This document shows, piece after piece, positions 25,863-37,878 of a stretch of DNA of 64,000 nt. Origin of the DNA: Aselliscus stoliczkanus (taxonomy: Eukaryota > Chordata > Mammalia > Chiroptera > Hipposideridae); NCBI GenBank assembly GCA_033961575.1, contig CM066731.1, forward strand, positions 131,185,001-131,249,000. The letters run 5' to 3'. A program made the translations under genes and the position numbers. The notes beneath the pieces are model-generated. The model saw only the letters and a list, made by a program, of their open reading frames with translations. It was not told the DNA's origin and searched no databases. Each line of letters opens with the position of its first letter. Within the stretch, counting starts at the first letter, position 1.

Positions 25863-25878
25863 AAGAAAAATTTAATGG

Positions 25879-26930
25879 TAAAAACCACAATGAGATACCA
25901 CCTCACTCCAGTCAGAACAGCTATCATCAATAAGTCAACAAATAACAAGTGCTGGCGGGGCTGTGGGGTAAAGGGGACCCTGCTGCACTGTTGGTGGGTC
26001 TGCAGATTGGGGCAGCCACTATGGAAGTCAGTATGGAAGTATCTCAAAAAACTGGAAATGGAACTACCTTTTGACCCAGCAATTCCCTCCTAGGTATTTA
26101 TCCTGAAAAACCCAAGACACTAATTTGAAAAAATATATGCACCCCTATGTTCATTGCAGCGCTATTTACAATAGCCAAGACTTAGAAACAACCGAAATGC
26201 CCATTGGTAGATGACTGGATTAAGAGACTGTGGTACATTACACAATGGAGTATTATTCCGTTATAAAGAAGAATGAAATCGTACCATTTGCAATGATATG
26301 GATGGACCTAGACACTATTATGTTAAGTGAAATAAGTCAATTGGAGAAAGACAAATTGGAGAAAGACAAATACGATATGATCTTACCTATATGTGGAATC
26401 TGAAAAACTGAATGAATGAGCAAAGTAAATAGTAACAGTCTCATAGATATAGAGAAAAAACTGAGGGTTGTTAGTTGGGAGGGGGGTGGGGATGAGGGAG
26501 AAGGGGAAGGGATTAGACAACATAAATAGGTAACTACAATATTGCCACAGGGATATGAAAGACAGTTCGGGGAATATAATTAATAATGTTGTAAATATTT
26601 TGTGGGGTGTCAGATGGTCACATCTTGTTAGGGAGACCATTTCATGGATGGAGTAGAGGCTTCATCACTGTACTATACACCTGAAGCTGAGGTTGTATAA
26701 TATTGTATACAAACTGTAATTGAATATATAGATAGTCACGGGATGCGGATTATACTGTGGAAGGGAGTCAGAGGAAGTGTAATAGATATATATGATATGG
26801 GGGGAGGAGTGGGGTGGCGAATTGGGGGAGGGGGGTTGTCGCTTTGAGGGGTAGAAAGTATAACTATTGCACTGTGTTGTACACCTGAAACTAATTAAAA
26901 ATAAATAAATTAATTAATTAACTTAAAAAA
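25879..26930 (+). mobile_element. 5'-truncated L1 with intact target duplications
   Basis: ORF2 C-terminal coding remnant (AATGAGATACCACCTCACTC; later AATGGAGTATTATTCCGTTA) and a G-rich 3'UTR ending in a short A/T-rich tail. Target duplication AAGAAAAATTTAATGG at 25863-25878 and 26931-26946, 16 bases, perfect. A 15-base direct duplication (TTGGAGAAAGACAAA) occurs at 26341-26370. The intact duplications suggest a fairly recent insertion. Coding capacity is lost by truncation. Confidence 0.93.
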
Positions 26931-26949
26931 AAGAAAAATTTAATGGGTA

Positions 26950-27290
26950 CCTACTATGTGCCATGGAATGAATAAAACATAGTCCTTGTCCTTAAGGAAC
27001 CTATTCTAATTCTAGAGAGAAGAGAAAAAAAAAGTACACCAGTAGGTGTATACCATGTGAGGTGTTGATACATGTTAAGAAGAAAATTAAAGCAGTGTAA
27101 GAGGGTAGAGTGATGCAGAGAAGTGTTGCTAGTTTATACAGAATGGTCAGAGATTTCTTTGATTAAGGCAAACTTTAGTAAAAACTGGAAGGTTGCAGGA
27201 AACTATCTATGCAGATATATTTAGGAAGAGTCCATCCAGTGGGAACAGCAAGTGCAGTGACCTGAGATGGAAAGTGCTTGGCTCAGCTCA
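26950..27290 (-). repeat. L2-type LINE fragment
   Basis: TACCTACTATGTGCCATGGAA, TCCTTGTCCTTAAGGAACCT, then GGGAACAGCAAGTGCAGTGA follow the antisense L2 3' order. It was the target of the L1 insertion ending at 26930. Confidence 0.6.
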
Positions 27291-27299
27291 AATTTTCCC

Positions 27300-29180
27300 T
27301 CTCCCTCTATCTATCTAATGCAAACAGGATAATTTCTGTACATACCCCAAATTCACCAGTTTCTTTTCTAAAAATAATTTGCCATAATGGATTATACATT
27401 GTACCACACCTGAAAAAAATTTAGTTTAGATAATGTTTCAAAATTAGATTAATTTAAAACTAAGATTAAAAATGAAAAAAACAAACAAACAAACCCATTT
27501 GTCTATATTACATTTTGCATCCTTGCTGAAGCACTATTTCTGATGTTGCAGCTTCAATCTAATTCAACAAACTTAATTGAATGCCTATGATGGTATTTCC
27601 CAAATAATAATTTATGGACCATATTTGTGGTTCAGATCTTTCACCATGGACTGGACAAGAGTAATTAAAGGTAGTCAGTCCTCGGAATTTATGATACCTG
27701 TGTTTGTAGTCTGACAATACAGAATGTTGCAAACACCACTGGGATGACTTAATTCCAAGGAGCTGTATGTCGAGGAATCTGGATGGCTTACTAACAACCC
27801 GTCTTGAGCGTCACTGGCTATGACACACTGGGTGTGTATCATGGGGTCAGTTCATCACTTATGCCATATATGGCCATGGTAATTCAATGACTCACTGGAA
27901 TTGATGTTAGAAAATCTATATGCTATGCTCCCACTAAATATCAATATCCGAAGAGAAGATATACTTGCTGTGAAATTTTCAGTGCATTTTACAACCATTT
28001 CTTTTCTTTAATAAAATCATCACTCTTCAGGGTTGAGCCCTGAAAATCAAGGCCCAGCCTTTCTCTATTTCTCCTTGCCCATGTTTACTCTATTTCAATT
28101 ACCCTAGGTAGCTGGCAAATCTTAAATGGTCTGGATATGTGAAAGCAAGATGCTTTAATACCTTCAATATTTAAGCTTGGACTATTCCGGAATGCCCTAA
28201 ATTAAATTAAAATGCAATTATGGAATGCTCTCTTGCCTTTTCACCAAATGTATTTAATTCGTACCTACTGCTTAAAGTAAAATAATCCTTCCTGCCCCTG
28301 AATTCACTCTAAAACTGCTTTCTCTTGCCTAGCATTTCTTATGTCTTATTTTCCACACTGTATTGTGCATGTGTCCCTTGACTGCCATCATTTAGGAGCA
28401 TATCCTAGGACTGAATAGGATTATCAATAATTATTCACTAATGTATCATTATTATGGCTTGAAAGTATTGGGGAAATTAATATTAGAATGATCCCATGGT
28501 GTTCAACTGTGTTTCTTTTTTGTTTTTTTAGTTCTGTTCATTTAATTTGTATAGCCTTGGTTAAAAATAAATAGGAGAGTGTGAGTGGAAAGAAAAATTT
28601 AAAGTATGTTATTCTTTTAGGGATATATTTTCTTTGGTTTTACCTGCCTTGTGGTCAGAAACAGAATTCCGCTTAAAAAAAAAAATGTATGGAATCCTAC
28701 TGGCTATTTCTTTTAAATGTGGCTGTAATAATGGTCTATAAAGGGTGTTACCAGATTAAATCTTTGCCAAGCAAGGAAGGTGGAGCTGTGTGGGAATGAG
28801 GCTTTGTTTAACCAGGTTGTCTAATGTTTTGCTGAGACATGTTAGGAAAAGCAATCCAAAGTAATGTGGACTCAGTATGAAATCACAGTCTGAAGCACAC
28901 CTTATAAAATCTCGAGACTTTTTGCCAGCCTCTTGGAAATGCATATACCAGAAATTCTAGGGAAAATTAACTCTAATATATACATATAGTCCCTTCCCTA
29001 ACATTTGCGGGACTTGAAAGAGAGTACAAATGAAGGCCCACATACAATACACCAAATTATAAATCATGGTAAATATCTTTAAATTAAGTGTCTCCTATCC
29101 TCCTACCTTAAAAAGTATACCTTCAGGCAAAGTTCAAATTTAAAATCCTTAGATACCTTGGAGCTTCCTGTTTCAAAAGT
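27300..29180. other. Intergenic, nothing recognised
   Basis: AT-rich DNA with a short (AAAC)n run near 27479. No supported gene. Confidence 0.45.
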
Positions 29181-29650
29181 GGAGATACTGGCATAGCCTG
29201 CTCCAAAGCCCACAGCACAGGCCCCTCCTCTTCTAATCCCCAGCTCTGTCCCACAAGGTGAGAGGTCTCAAGGGTATGCCTGGGGCCCCATCTCTTCATA
29301 TATCCATATCAGATCCCCTGCAAACACCTGCCTCTTAGGCATCCCTCAGATTCCGCACAGAGATCAGCAAATGCCTGGGGAAGATGAAGCAGGCTTAAGG
29401 CCATTTGGGTGGGAAATTCTGGGATTCCAGGTAACCAGAGAAGGCATAAAAGGGGGCACGGCTCAGGATCTGGGTGGGTGTAGTCCTTCAGTTCCTGGAT
29501 TCTTTATCTTGTGCAAAGGTCTGTAGTCAGAGGAAGAGCAGAGAGATTCCCGAAGCATAAGACCCAGAACAGAAGCCCCTCTTGCCTGGGGTTGAAGAGT
29601 CATACTCTGTGGGTGTACATATGCATCTGTGTGTATGCCAAGCACTGTTG
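28990..29650 (+). repeat. Possible LTR-like sequence with TATA-like box
   Basis: A GC-richer island in AT-rich DNA, with CATAAAAGGGGGCACGG at 29447 and promoter-like spacing downstream. It could be an old LTR or other repeat. I cannot name a family, and no open frame is convincing. Confidence 0.3.
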
Positions 29651-30859
29651 CCTATATATCTTTTAAAGACATAGAAAATTTAACATATAATCGCACATCA
29701 AGTATTTTATTGAAAGGAGAGGTATATATAACCTTATGGACGATGTAAAAGACAGCAATACAACACACTTGTCTCTGGGTATACTTCAACAATTAGTTGA
29801 CAGTTGATATCTAAATACTTCAAACAAGTAATGATAGTTATAAAATAATGAGATCAAAGCCCCTCTCTGAAAGGCTTGGAAAGCTGTCGAGCTTCCCTCA
29901 TCTATGTCCCGAAGGATCCACTTCCTCCCATTCCTTGATGCACTGCACTGCACTGTGGGGAAGCAGGGAAGCATTATCTCCAGCCAAGCAAAGCCTAGCA
30001 GGGGATTGACATGGGGGCGCTTCCGCCAGCTGTCCTCCCATCCTCATTGGTGGCTTCACATCCACGTACCTTGAGTGCCCTGCTCTTATATATACTTTCG
30101 GGAAATATTCTTAAAACCTGATAAGCTCATGAGCTGTCAACTGTCTTGGACAATAGAGGTGAGCTTAATCTTTAATCTTTTGAACAAAAAATATTGAAAC
30201 CCTATGTACTTTTTGTGGTCTGGTGATATTGAAAGGAGGTAAATAACAAAAGGAAGTATATGAATAAGGAAAAAATAATGACTTTTTATGTGTGATGTGG
30301 CTTTTAATTTTTTTAAAGAGATAATGTTTCAGCTAGCGCTTGTATTTCAGAAGTGAAGTCCAAGGCTGGAGGGTATGGGACAGGAGAAGCCATTCAGGTA
30401 TAGAAGATGCAGTGCAGTAATTTTTAATAAAGTGAATCAGATGTTTGAGCAGATATCACAGACCTGACCTACTCAGGTTTAATACCATGTTTACTAGTCA
30501 TGGATAGCTTGAAGTAGTGAACTTCATCTGTTGTGATCTGATGTCCAGAATTACTAATGAGATAAGGTATTCTACTGATATTTTAAGTAATCCACACCTT
30601 GGATCATGATCATTATAACTCTTTGTGGATTTCCTTATTACTTAACCACGTTGTCCAATATTTTATTACTTTGTGAAGAAGAAAGTGGGTAATTGGCATA
30701 TGTAAACAAACAGAGGAAATGAGCAAGAGTGCGAACTCCCTGAAGACAAGACCATCTTGCTGGCTCAACCTTGTTTTCAGAACCTAGAATCCAAATGGCC
30801 CATCGTAGGGTCCTCAGGAATATTTTTGTTGGCTCAGAAAATAAGTGAATTAATGAAGT

Positions 30860-31020
30860 AATTTATATTAAGTACTGACTCTAGCCCAGGGATTTGTGTT
30901 TTAGCTTGATTAGTGTTTTATATATTGTATGGCATTCAATCTTCTGTTACAGGTGAAGAAAATGAGAATCAATAAGGTTATATAAACTGCCCAAGCATAC
31001 ATAGCTTGTGAAATGATGGA
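30860..31020 (-). repeat. MIR-like SINE, antisense
   Basis: TTACAGGTGAAGAAAATGAG, TATATAAACTGCCCAAGCAT and ATAGCTTGTGAAATGATGGA follow the antisense MIR order. Decayed. Confidence 0.55.
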
Positions 31021-31189
31021 TTTACGTACCAACTACTATCATTTTATTATTTCTATACCCTTATAATTTTTATATGTATCAGAAATTTAAATCTTGTTAG
31101 CCTGAATTGGTATCTCAAGAGTATGAAAGGTATATATTTCCAGTAACTTCCTTTCAAGGCTAACGGCATAGTTTGAAATAGGAAAGTCA

Positions 31190-31650
31190 ATAGTCTGTGA
31201 CCTAAAATGGCGAAACTCTGTGCACTAAGTGATCCTGGTTCCTCTACCTCAGTGCAAGGCAGAATTCCCAGGCAGACTTCTGACCTCTTTCTGGTAGCAA
31301 TCAACAATCGGGCCTGGGAAGGCCACACATAGCAGGAAGAACAAAGTGTCACCTGTTCTCCAGAACCTTTCTTTCCAACTTGCTGTGACTTCCTGGACTC
31401 TGGGCCTTGGTTACCTAGAACAATGGCCCTTGCCAGCTATGCTTGGCCTTACCTGACTTCCCTGGACTCCAGCCAAAAATAAAACAACTTTGTGCCCCTC
31501 CCAGCCTGTGTCTACCTCCCATGGCTTTCCTGAGGCTCTTGAAGAATGGTATCTACCAGAACCTACCTGGCTAGTTTTAGACTCCTCTGCATGTTTTCTT
31601 GGCCTGCAGAACCACATAACCACCTAAGCAATAATAAACTTCAGAAAACA
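31190..31650 (+). repeat. Possible solitary LTR
   Basis: A GC-richer ~450-base block starting near TGTGACCTAAAATGGCGAAA, with ATAAAACAACTTTGTGCCCC at about 31480 and AATAATAAACTTC at about 31630. It resembles LTR U3-R-U5 content. No direct repeats or family were confirmed. Confidence 0.3.
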
Positions 31651-31835
31651 TTAAGATTTCTAAAAAACAATTAGAAAATAAATTAGCTCTTATTCTAAAC
31701 TGTCTTCTCTGTTACTATAATACTTATGTGAGTTTACCTCTGTTGAGATAGGCCTGAGAGATGAAACTTCAAGACTATAATGAGTATCTATAATGAGTGA
31801 CTATTTTCTTTTATCTGCAAGTTTCTGATATTTGC

Positions 31836-31841
<6 letters not shown>

Positions 31842-31883
<42 letters not shown>
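31842..31883. repeat. (GT)n microsatellite
   Basis: About 21 uninterrupted GT units. The His/Thr-rich antisense open frame here comes from this repeat. Confidence 0.95.
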
Positions 31884-31884
<1 letters not shown>

Positions 31885-31981
31885 GGATCAACTTTGGGCT
31901 GCTTTGCTGAGTTATTGTTCAATGTTAGTTTGAACTGATATAAAATGGTCTTGTGAAAAACAAAATTAAACCTAAACTGTA

Positions 31982-32085
31982 AATACTGATGGACACCAAA
32001 CAAACCCACATCAGATATTATTCCTACCATAAGAATACTGATGGACACCAAACAAACCCACATCAGATATTATTCCTACCATAAG
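31982..32085 (+). repeat. Perfect 52-bp tandem duplication
   Basis: Two identical head-to-tail copies (31982-32033, 32034-32085), each starting AATACTGATGGACACCAAAC and ending TATTCCTACCATAAG. There are no differences, so it is recent or the result of assembly. It lies 100 bases from the (GT)n tract. Confidence 0.95.
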
Positions 32086-32679
32086 CAATAAGAATTTTTA
32101 CGTGGGATAACATACTAACTGACATGGTTAAGAGAGCAGTTAAAAAATTGTCATATGTTTTCATGTCATTAGGGAATTGTTTTACTTGCCATGGACAGTT
32201 ACAAAGAGGGAGAGAGAGAGAGAAAATGTTAACTGGCTTTCCTTGACAAGAACTTAAACTAATGTTACCTATATTGTATCACTGTAAAATAATGTGTATT
32301 CAAAAAAAAATCCGTTCTTAAATGTGAATTGTATTAATCATTAAAACCATTTCAAAGTCTTCACGAGAAAGGTAAAGTGTTTCCTAGTTTCTAACCTGTG
32401 AAACCAAACAACAAGCAGATAAAATCTGGGAAGTTGTTCAACTGAACTAATTTGTTTTAAATATCTGATATGAAATACTTGATTAAAATTTTGCTTACCA
32501 TGACTCAGTTTGGAATAGTAGAAAATGTTAATTTCAGAATGTCACAGACACTAAAGGCACTTGCATGTTGTAACTAGGCTGGTTTAAATAGAAAAAAGAT
32601 ATTTTTAGACTACCTAAGAACTAAAACTCCTGGCATCTGGGAGTTTTGTGAATTCATGTGAAGGTGATATGGCTTATAA

Positions 32680-32830
32680 TATAAGAATTACATTTGCCTT
32701 TTGGTTCTAGCTTTGCCAATAACTAGGTTGGTGAGCTTGAGCAGGTCATTTGACCTCTTTTGGTCTTAATTTTTTTTCACTGCAAATAAGGGGCTGCACT
32801 CTGATCTCTAAGGTCAACTAAAGCTATGAA
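32680..32830 (+). repeat. MIR-like SINE core
   Basis: CTTTGCCAATAACTAGGTTG, GAGCAGGTCATTTGACCTCT and a following TTCACTGCAAATAAGGGGCTG resemble the MIR core. Confidence 0.6.
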
Positions 32831-34006
32831 ATCTTATGATTTTTCTAGAAGTTTCTTTCAAAATACACATTGCTTTTTAAATTTATGTCTGGGCCTATCC
32901 TAAAAGTATTACTGGACCTTATCCAATCATAGCTTTGGCAAACAATACGGCCACAGAAAAGCTACTTGCGTCACTTGACTTTATTTTTTCATGCTCAAAC
33001 AATACCTGGCAAATAAAGAAAGGTTCCTGAATTGTGATTGGCACAATGGTACATGGTCAGCTGCACTGAGAATTTAAGCAAATTATATATATTTTCAGGA
33101 TGCACAATGCAGGTGAGGGCTGGTCTGCAATTACCTGCATTTAAGAACCAAACCAATTTTGTAAATTACGGTATGGGACAAATGCCAAAAGCTCAACTGT
33201 ATAACAGTATCTTTATGCGTATATCCAGTTTTGTTATTAAATACAATTTTCACCCTCTCCTACTGACTGGCTTGTCCACCAGAATGCACACATACTCAGC
33301 AACTATTTCTAGCCCTCCCCTTCCTAGACCTACTATTGGATTTACCACCATAGTCCGCCCTTTATTCTTTGCAATTTCTCAGCTCGGTGATATTACCCAA
33401 CTTTCTACCTTAGCTCTCACTCTTCTCTCCATACCTTAAATTTAGTCATAATACAAGATATACCTAGACCCTTTGCTCTTCTGTATTGGATCACTTTCCC
33501 TTAGAGTTTTCCTGACTAATTATCATGAATATGTGGACAACTCCAAAACTGACAGTTTTATTTTGATCACTTTTGTACAGTTTAAAACTAACTGCCCACT
33601 GACTATATTCTTCATTCATTTACTAGATGGAGCACATACTATGAAAGGACTATGTTAGGGCCATTTGGAGTATTTGAGGGATCACTTTTAAAATATTTCA
33701 TTTCTAGAAAGAAGAGTTATGTGATATATCTTAATACTTTCTGGGTTTCAAAAGCACTCTCAGTTTTTCATAGGACCAAATTAGATGTCCTATTTTAAAT
33801 GAGTTATTGACTTTTTTCTTTTTTTATGATTTAGAAATTCCGTAGGAGAAAGAATTTAAGAATAAGACTTTTGGATTTTTAAAATACTATATTAAATTTC
33901 ATCTCAAAGAATCTTGCTCTTATACATAAAATATAAGATGCAGATGTAACTGCCATTACATAAAACATGTCTTTAATCAAAGTACTCTTCCTCCACTCTC
34001 ATCTAG
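32831..34006. other. Intergenic, mostly unrecognised
   Basis: No supported gene. A C/T-rich stretch at 33240-33440 may belong to an L2-like fragment, and the 133-residue open frame across it (33038-33439) has no domain support. Confidence 0.4.
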
Positions 34007-34023
34007 TACCCTAAGTCACTTTC

Positions 34024-34149
34024 TTTTTTTCTTTTCTTTCTTTTTTTTTTTTTTTGAGGGCAGTGTCACTGGCCCTCATATGTGGGACCTGAACCGGGGC
34101 CGCTGGCTTCCCTAGCCAGCGCTTAACCACCGCGCCACTCGGCCGGCCC
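34024..34149 (-). mobile_element. Young head-only tRNA-derived SINE
   Basis: Reverse orientation: a T-rich stretch, then the complement of the GGGCCGGCCGAGTGGCGCGG head through its B box (GAACCGGGGCC complement). It lacks the long GC-rich body of the copy at 21538. Target duplication TACCCTAAGTCACTTTC at 34007-34023 and 34150-34166: 17 bases, perfect. Likely a recent insertion. Confidence 0.95.
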
Positions 34150-34166
34150 TACCCTAAGTCACTTTC

Positions 34167-34590
34167 CATGCTTGCTGCCCAAATCAGCTTTTTCCATCTC
34201 TGTTTATATCATCCATTCTTTGGCTACCTAGCCTTAAAACAGAGAAACCTATGCCTCTTCCCTATCTCTCTTCCCCTGGATGCCTATATCCTGTCAGACA
34301 TTGCATGGATTCTTCCTTGATATTATTTTCAAAAGCACTCCTCTGAATTCTCTCTGGCCCTCCCAAGTGTGAACACCTGCATCTGCAATATTGCGCCAGT
34401 CTACTAGCTGCAGTCTCAATTCCCTAACTCCTTTCTAAATCCCTCCTGACACCTGCCAGCTGAATCTTTGTGAAGCATTTTACACCATACGTATGTATCA
34501 TCAGTAGCTCTTCAGTGCTTGCAGAATGAAGTCTAACCCCCATTACATTCAAGACCCACCCCAACTATCTGATCTCGTCAAGAAAAGTTA
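34167..34590 (+). repeat. L2-type LINE fragment
   Basis: C/T-rich order GTCTACTAGCTGCAGTCTCA, TCTTCAGTGCTTGCAGAATGA, AGTCTAACCCCCATTACATT resembles the sense L2 3' half. It is the target of the SINE at 34024. Confidence 0.5.
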
Positions 34591-35039
34591 AACTGCTATG
34601 TTTTGAAAAAGAAGAAGGATTGTTTAGAACTGAGAACTTTAATGTAAGGGAGCTTTTGATTCTTAGCCTAATTTGTTTAGTCTCCTCTCTGCAGGTCTGT
34701 TGGGAGACAATCTTTCTTTGCAAACAAAAATAAAAATCAACTGTGGAAATAGATTTTTAGAACAAATATATTGACAAAAGAAATAAGAAGGGTAGAAAGT
34801 GGAAGGATTTGGCTTCCTGTCTGAGAGAGCTTGGGGGACCCCTACATACTAGGAAGCTTTGGGAGACTAAGGAGGTAATATCTTAAATGAGAGCATTTAG
34901 TATCAAGGTCAGACTTGCAGTGAAGCAAGAAGTTAATGTATTTATGTATTAAGGCATGTGAGAAAGACTTAGGAGTTAGGGTGAGAAAACTATAATTATT
35001 CTATTTGACATTTGCTCCTCAATTTGGGATAAAATACAC

Positions 35040-35792
35040 ATTTTAAGAAGGAATTGTCTACTGAACAACCAATTCGTCAAAGAAGAAATCAAAAGAGAAA
35101 TCAAAAATTCCTTTAAGGCAAATGAAAAGGGAAATGTAAACATATACACACTCAACGTAGGAGCACCTAAATATATAAACCAAATATAGATGGTCATAAA
35201 AGGTGAAATCAACAGTAACACAGTAATTGTAGGAAACTTTAATATCTCTTTGACATCAATAGATAGATCATCCAGACAGAAAATCAACAAGGAAACAGCG
35301 GCCTTAAAATACACATTATACCAGATGGATTTAATTGATATTTTTAGAATATTGCACCCCTAAGCAGCAGAATATACATTTTTTTCCAAGCATACATGGA
35401 ACATTTTCCAGGATAAACACATATTAGGTCACAACATAAGTCACAATAAATTAAAGAAGATTGAAATCATAGCAAGCATTTTCTTTAATCATAATGATAT
35501 TAAACTAGAATCACTTACAAGACGAAAACTGAAAAACATGCAAAGACATGAAACTAAATAACATGCTGCTAAGCAATGAATGTGGTAACAAAGAGATCAA
35601 GGAATAAATTTAAAAATACCTTGAAACAAATAAAAATGAGAACACAACAACCTAAAATCTATGTGACACAGTCAAAGCAGCTCTAAGAGGGAAAATCATA
35701 GCAATACAAGCCTATCTCAAGAAACAAAAAAAATCTCAAATACTCAATCTGACCTTACACCTAAAAGAACTAGAAAAACACAACAAACAAAG
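35040..35792 (+). mobile_element. L1 ORF2 segment (P1)
   Basis: Non-coding L1 ORF2 relic: TAGGAGCACCTAAATATATA, ATAGATAGATCATCCAGACA and CAGATGGATTTAATTGATAT belong to the endonuclease region, and GAACTAGAAAAACACAACAA to the linker before reverse transcriptase. The first ~85 bases (about 35058-35145, GAACAACCAATTCGTCAAAG) belong to a later ORF2 position than what follows, so the segment is itself shuffled. It ends at AACAAAG (35786-35792), the same L1 position where P2 starts at 37456. Confidence 0.85.
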
Positions 35793-36779
35793 GTGAGGAT
35801 GGCTTCCATAGAAGTTAACAACTAAACAAGGTCTTGAAGTGTAAGCAGGAATTAGATGATGGTCTTAGATGTGGTTGAGAGTGTCCTAAGCAGAGGAAAC
35901 AGCAGACAAAGGAATTGAGAGGATGTTCTGCATGCAAAGCTGCAAGGCTATGAGAAAGGACACAGAGCATTTGGTATTTACAATAGATCAGATTGACTGG
36001 AAAGTGGAATTTGGGGTAGGACAGGGGCCTGGTTTTAAGGAGAAGAATTTGAAGTAGTTCTCTTTTAGTAGCCATGTAAATAGAGGTCAAAAAGATGTAG
36101 CACAAATACTTGTACATAGTGATGTGTACACGGGCCACAACTAATCAGTTCCTTTAGAAGCACAGACTGGTATTCATTTACTTTGAAGCTGAGGTCAAAA
36201 TCTTTTTTTAAATATAATGTATGCATCTGGCCTGGGGAGATCAGATATGTCTATAGATAGTATATATTTTGAAGGGAAGATAACCTCATTAACAATTGAG
36301 AGAAATATCCCCTACTTCTCTCTTCCAAGTATTCTTTCCTAAATAAATTTATCTATATTAGAATTATACATTCAAATTCCTTTGTTTCTAATGGAAAGGG
36401 ATCTTCCTGACTTCTTGTATGAAAAATGTTATTTTTAGTGTTTTAACCATTCTCATGGCAGTAGATCATTTATAGAATGAGTTACACTCAATGCCCTATA
36501 GATGGACTACAGAGAAGTTTTGACTTAAGAGCCTCTTTAAACTCTACTCCTAATGATAGATTATCTCAAGATGATAGTGGGTTTCAATAGTGAATGCAAG
36601 TTTATTATTAAAAATACTTATTAAGAAGTAATTTTAATGTAAGCTAATCAGGAACCTTAGGAAATTTCAATACAGTACCTTCCTTAATCTGTAAGACAAT
36701 TTTGTCCATCTAATACCTCCCCAGATAGTTTGTAGAAAAGTTATTTGTATGATGCAAGTATGTTAGAATCTATCTTTTT
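35793..36779. other. Non-L1 block inside the L1 cluster (part L2-like)
   Basis: 35820-36060 resembles antisense L2 (AAGCAGAGGAAACAGCAGACA). The rest is AT-rich with no identity seen. The block separates L1 segments P1 and P3. Confidence 0.5.
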
Positions 36780-37455
36780 TTTTCCTTTTTCAAATTGACA
36801 TTGAATATTATATTAGTTTCAGGTGTAAAGCATAGTGGTTAGACATTTATATAACTTACAAAGTTGATTTCCCTGACAAGTGTAGGACCCACCTGGCACT
36901 ATGCATAGTTATTACAATATTATTGACTATATTCCCTATGCTGTACTTTTCATCCCCATAACTGTTTTGTAACTACCAATTTGTACTTCTTAATCCCTTC
37001 ACCTTTTTCACTCAGCCACCCACCACCCCTTCCATCTGGAAAACATCAGTTTGTTCTCTGTATCTATAAGTCTATTTCTGTTTTCTTTTTTTTTTTTAGA
37101 TTCCACATATAAGTGAAATCATATGTTATTTATCTTTCTCTGTCTGACATTTCACTTAGCATAATACCCTCTAGGGCCATCTCTGTTGTAAGAATTCATT
37201 TTTTTTAATGGCTGAGTAGTATTCCATTGTATATATGTTGAAGTATGTTCCCTCTATTCCCACTTTGCTGAAAGTTTTTATCATAAATGGAAGCTGGATT
37301 TTGTCACATGCTTTTTCTGCATTTATTAATATAATCCTATGATGTTAATACTTTGTTTTGTTTACGTGGTGTATCACATTAATTGATTTGCAGATATTGA
37401 GCCAAAATTGTATCCCAGGAGTAAATCCCATTTGGCCATGATTTATGATCTTTTT
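36780..37455 (-). mobile_element. L1 3' part with internal deletion (P3), antisense
   Basis: Antisense 3'UTR (36790-37080) running into the ORF2 end (GGCTGAGTAGTATTCCATTG at 37209). At about 37247 it jumps to an earlier ORF2 position (AAGTATGTTCCCTCTATTCC), so roughly 2 kb of L1 is missing. It ends in CATGATTTATGATCTTTTTAA, the complement of the L1 sequence that normally follows the end of P2. Confidence 0.85.
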
Positions 37456-37536
37456 AACAAAGCCCAAAGTGAGAAGAAAGGAAATAACAAAGATCAGAAT
37501 AGAAATAAACAAAATAGAATCTAAAACAGAAGTACA

Positions 37537-37702
37537 GGGGCAGGCCGAGTGGTGCGGTGGTTAAGAGCTGGCTTGGGATGCCAGCGGCCCCAGTTCAGAT
37601 CCCACATATGAGGGCCACTGACACTGCCCTCTGAAAAGAAAAAAAAGCAAAAAAAAAACAAAACAAAAAACAACAAAAAACAAAAACAAAACAAAAAAAA
37701 CC
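37537..37702 (+). mobile_element. Head-only tRNA-derived SINE with long A-rich tail
   Basis: GGGGCAGGCCGAGTGGTGCG head, B-box-like GTTCAGATCCC, ends at GACACTGCCCTCTG, then about 65 bases of A-rich (CAAAA)n tail. Target duplication CAGAAGTACA at 37527-37536 and 37703-37712. Same head-only type as 34024 and 58524. Confidence 0.92.
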
Positions 37703-37729
37703 CAGAAGTACAAAAGATCAGTGAAACCA

Positions 37730-37878
37730 GGGCCGGCCGAGTGGCTCAGTTGGTTAAGAGCTCACTCAAGAGTGCAAGCTGAGGTCTGAGCAACAGCAGT
37801 TCGATGCCCATCCTGAGCTGAGCTGCCACTGTGCTGCCAACAGTGGCCGGATGGCTCAACTAAAAAAAAAAACAATAC
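37730..37878 (+). mobile_element. tRNA-derived SINE, distinct body
   Basis: Head GGGGCCGGCCGAGTGGCTCA, B-box-like GTTCGATGCCC, then a different body (CCTGAGCTGAGCTGCCACTG) ending GTGGCCGGATGGCTCAAC before the A tail. The end resembles the start of a second tRNA head. Target duplication ATCAGTGAAACCA at 37717-37729 and 37879-37891, 13 bases, perfect. It sits 15 bases from the previous SINE's duplication. Confidence 0.92.

Noticed and set aside
31788..32063. 91-residue minus-strand open frame with a His/Thr repeat
   Set aside because: Created by the (GT)n microsatellite and the 52-bp duplication.
31982..32085. CRISPR-like repeat pair
   Set aside because: Two directly abutting copies with no spacers in a mammalian genome; a plain tandem duplication.
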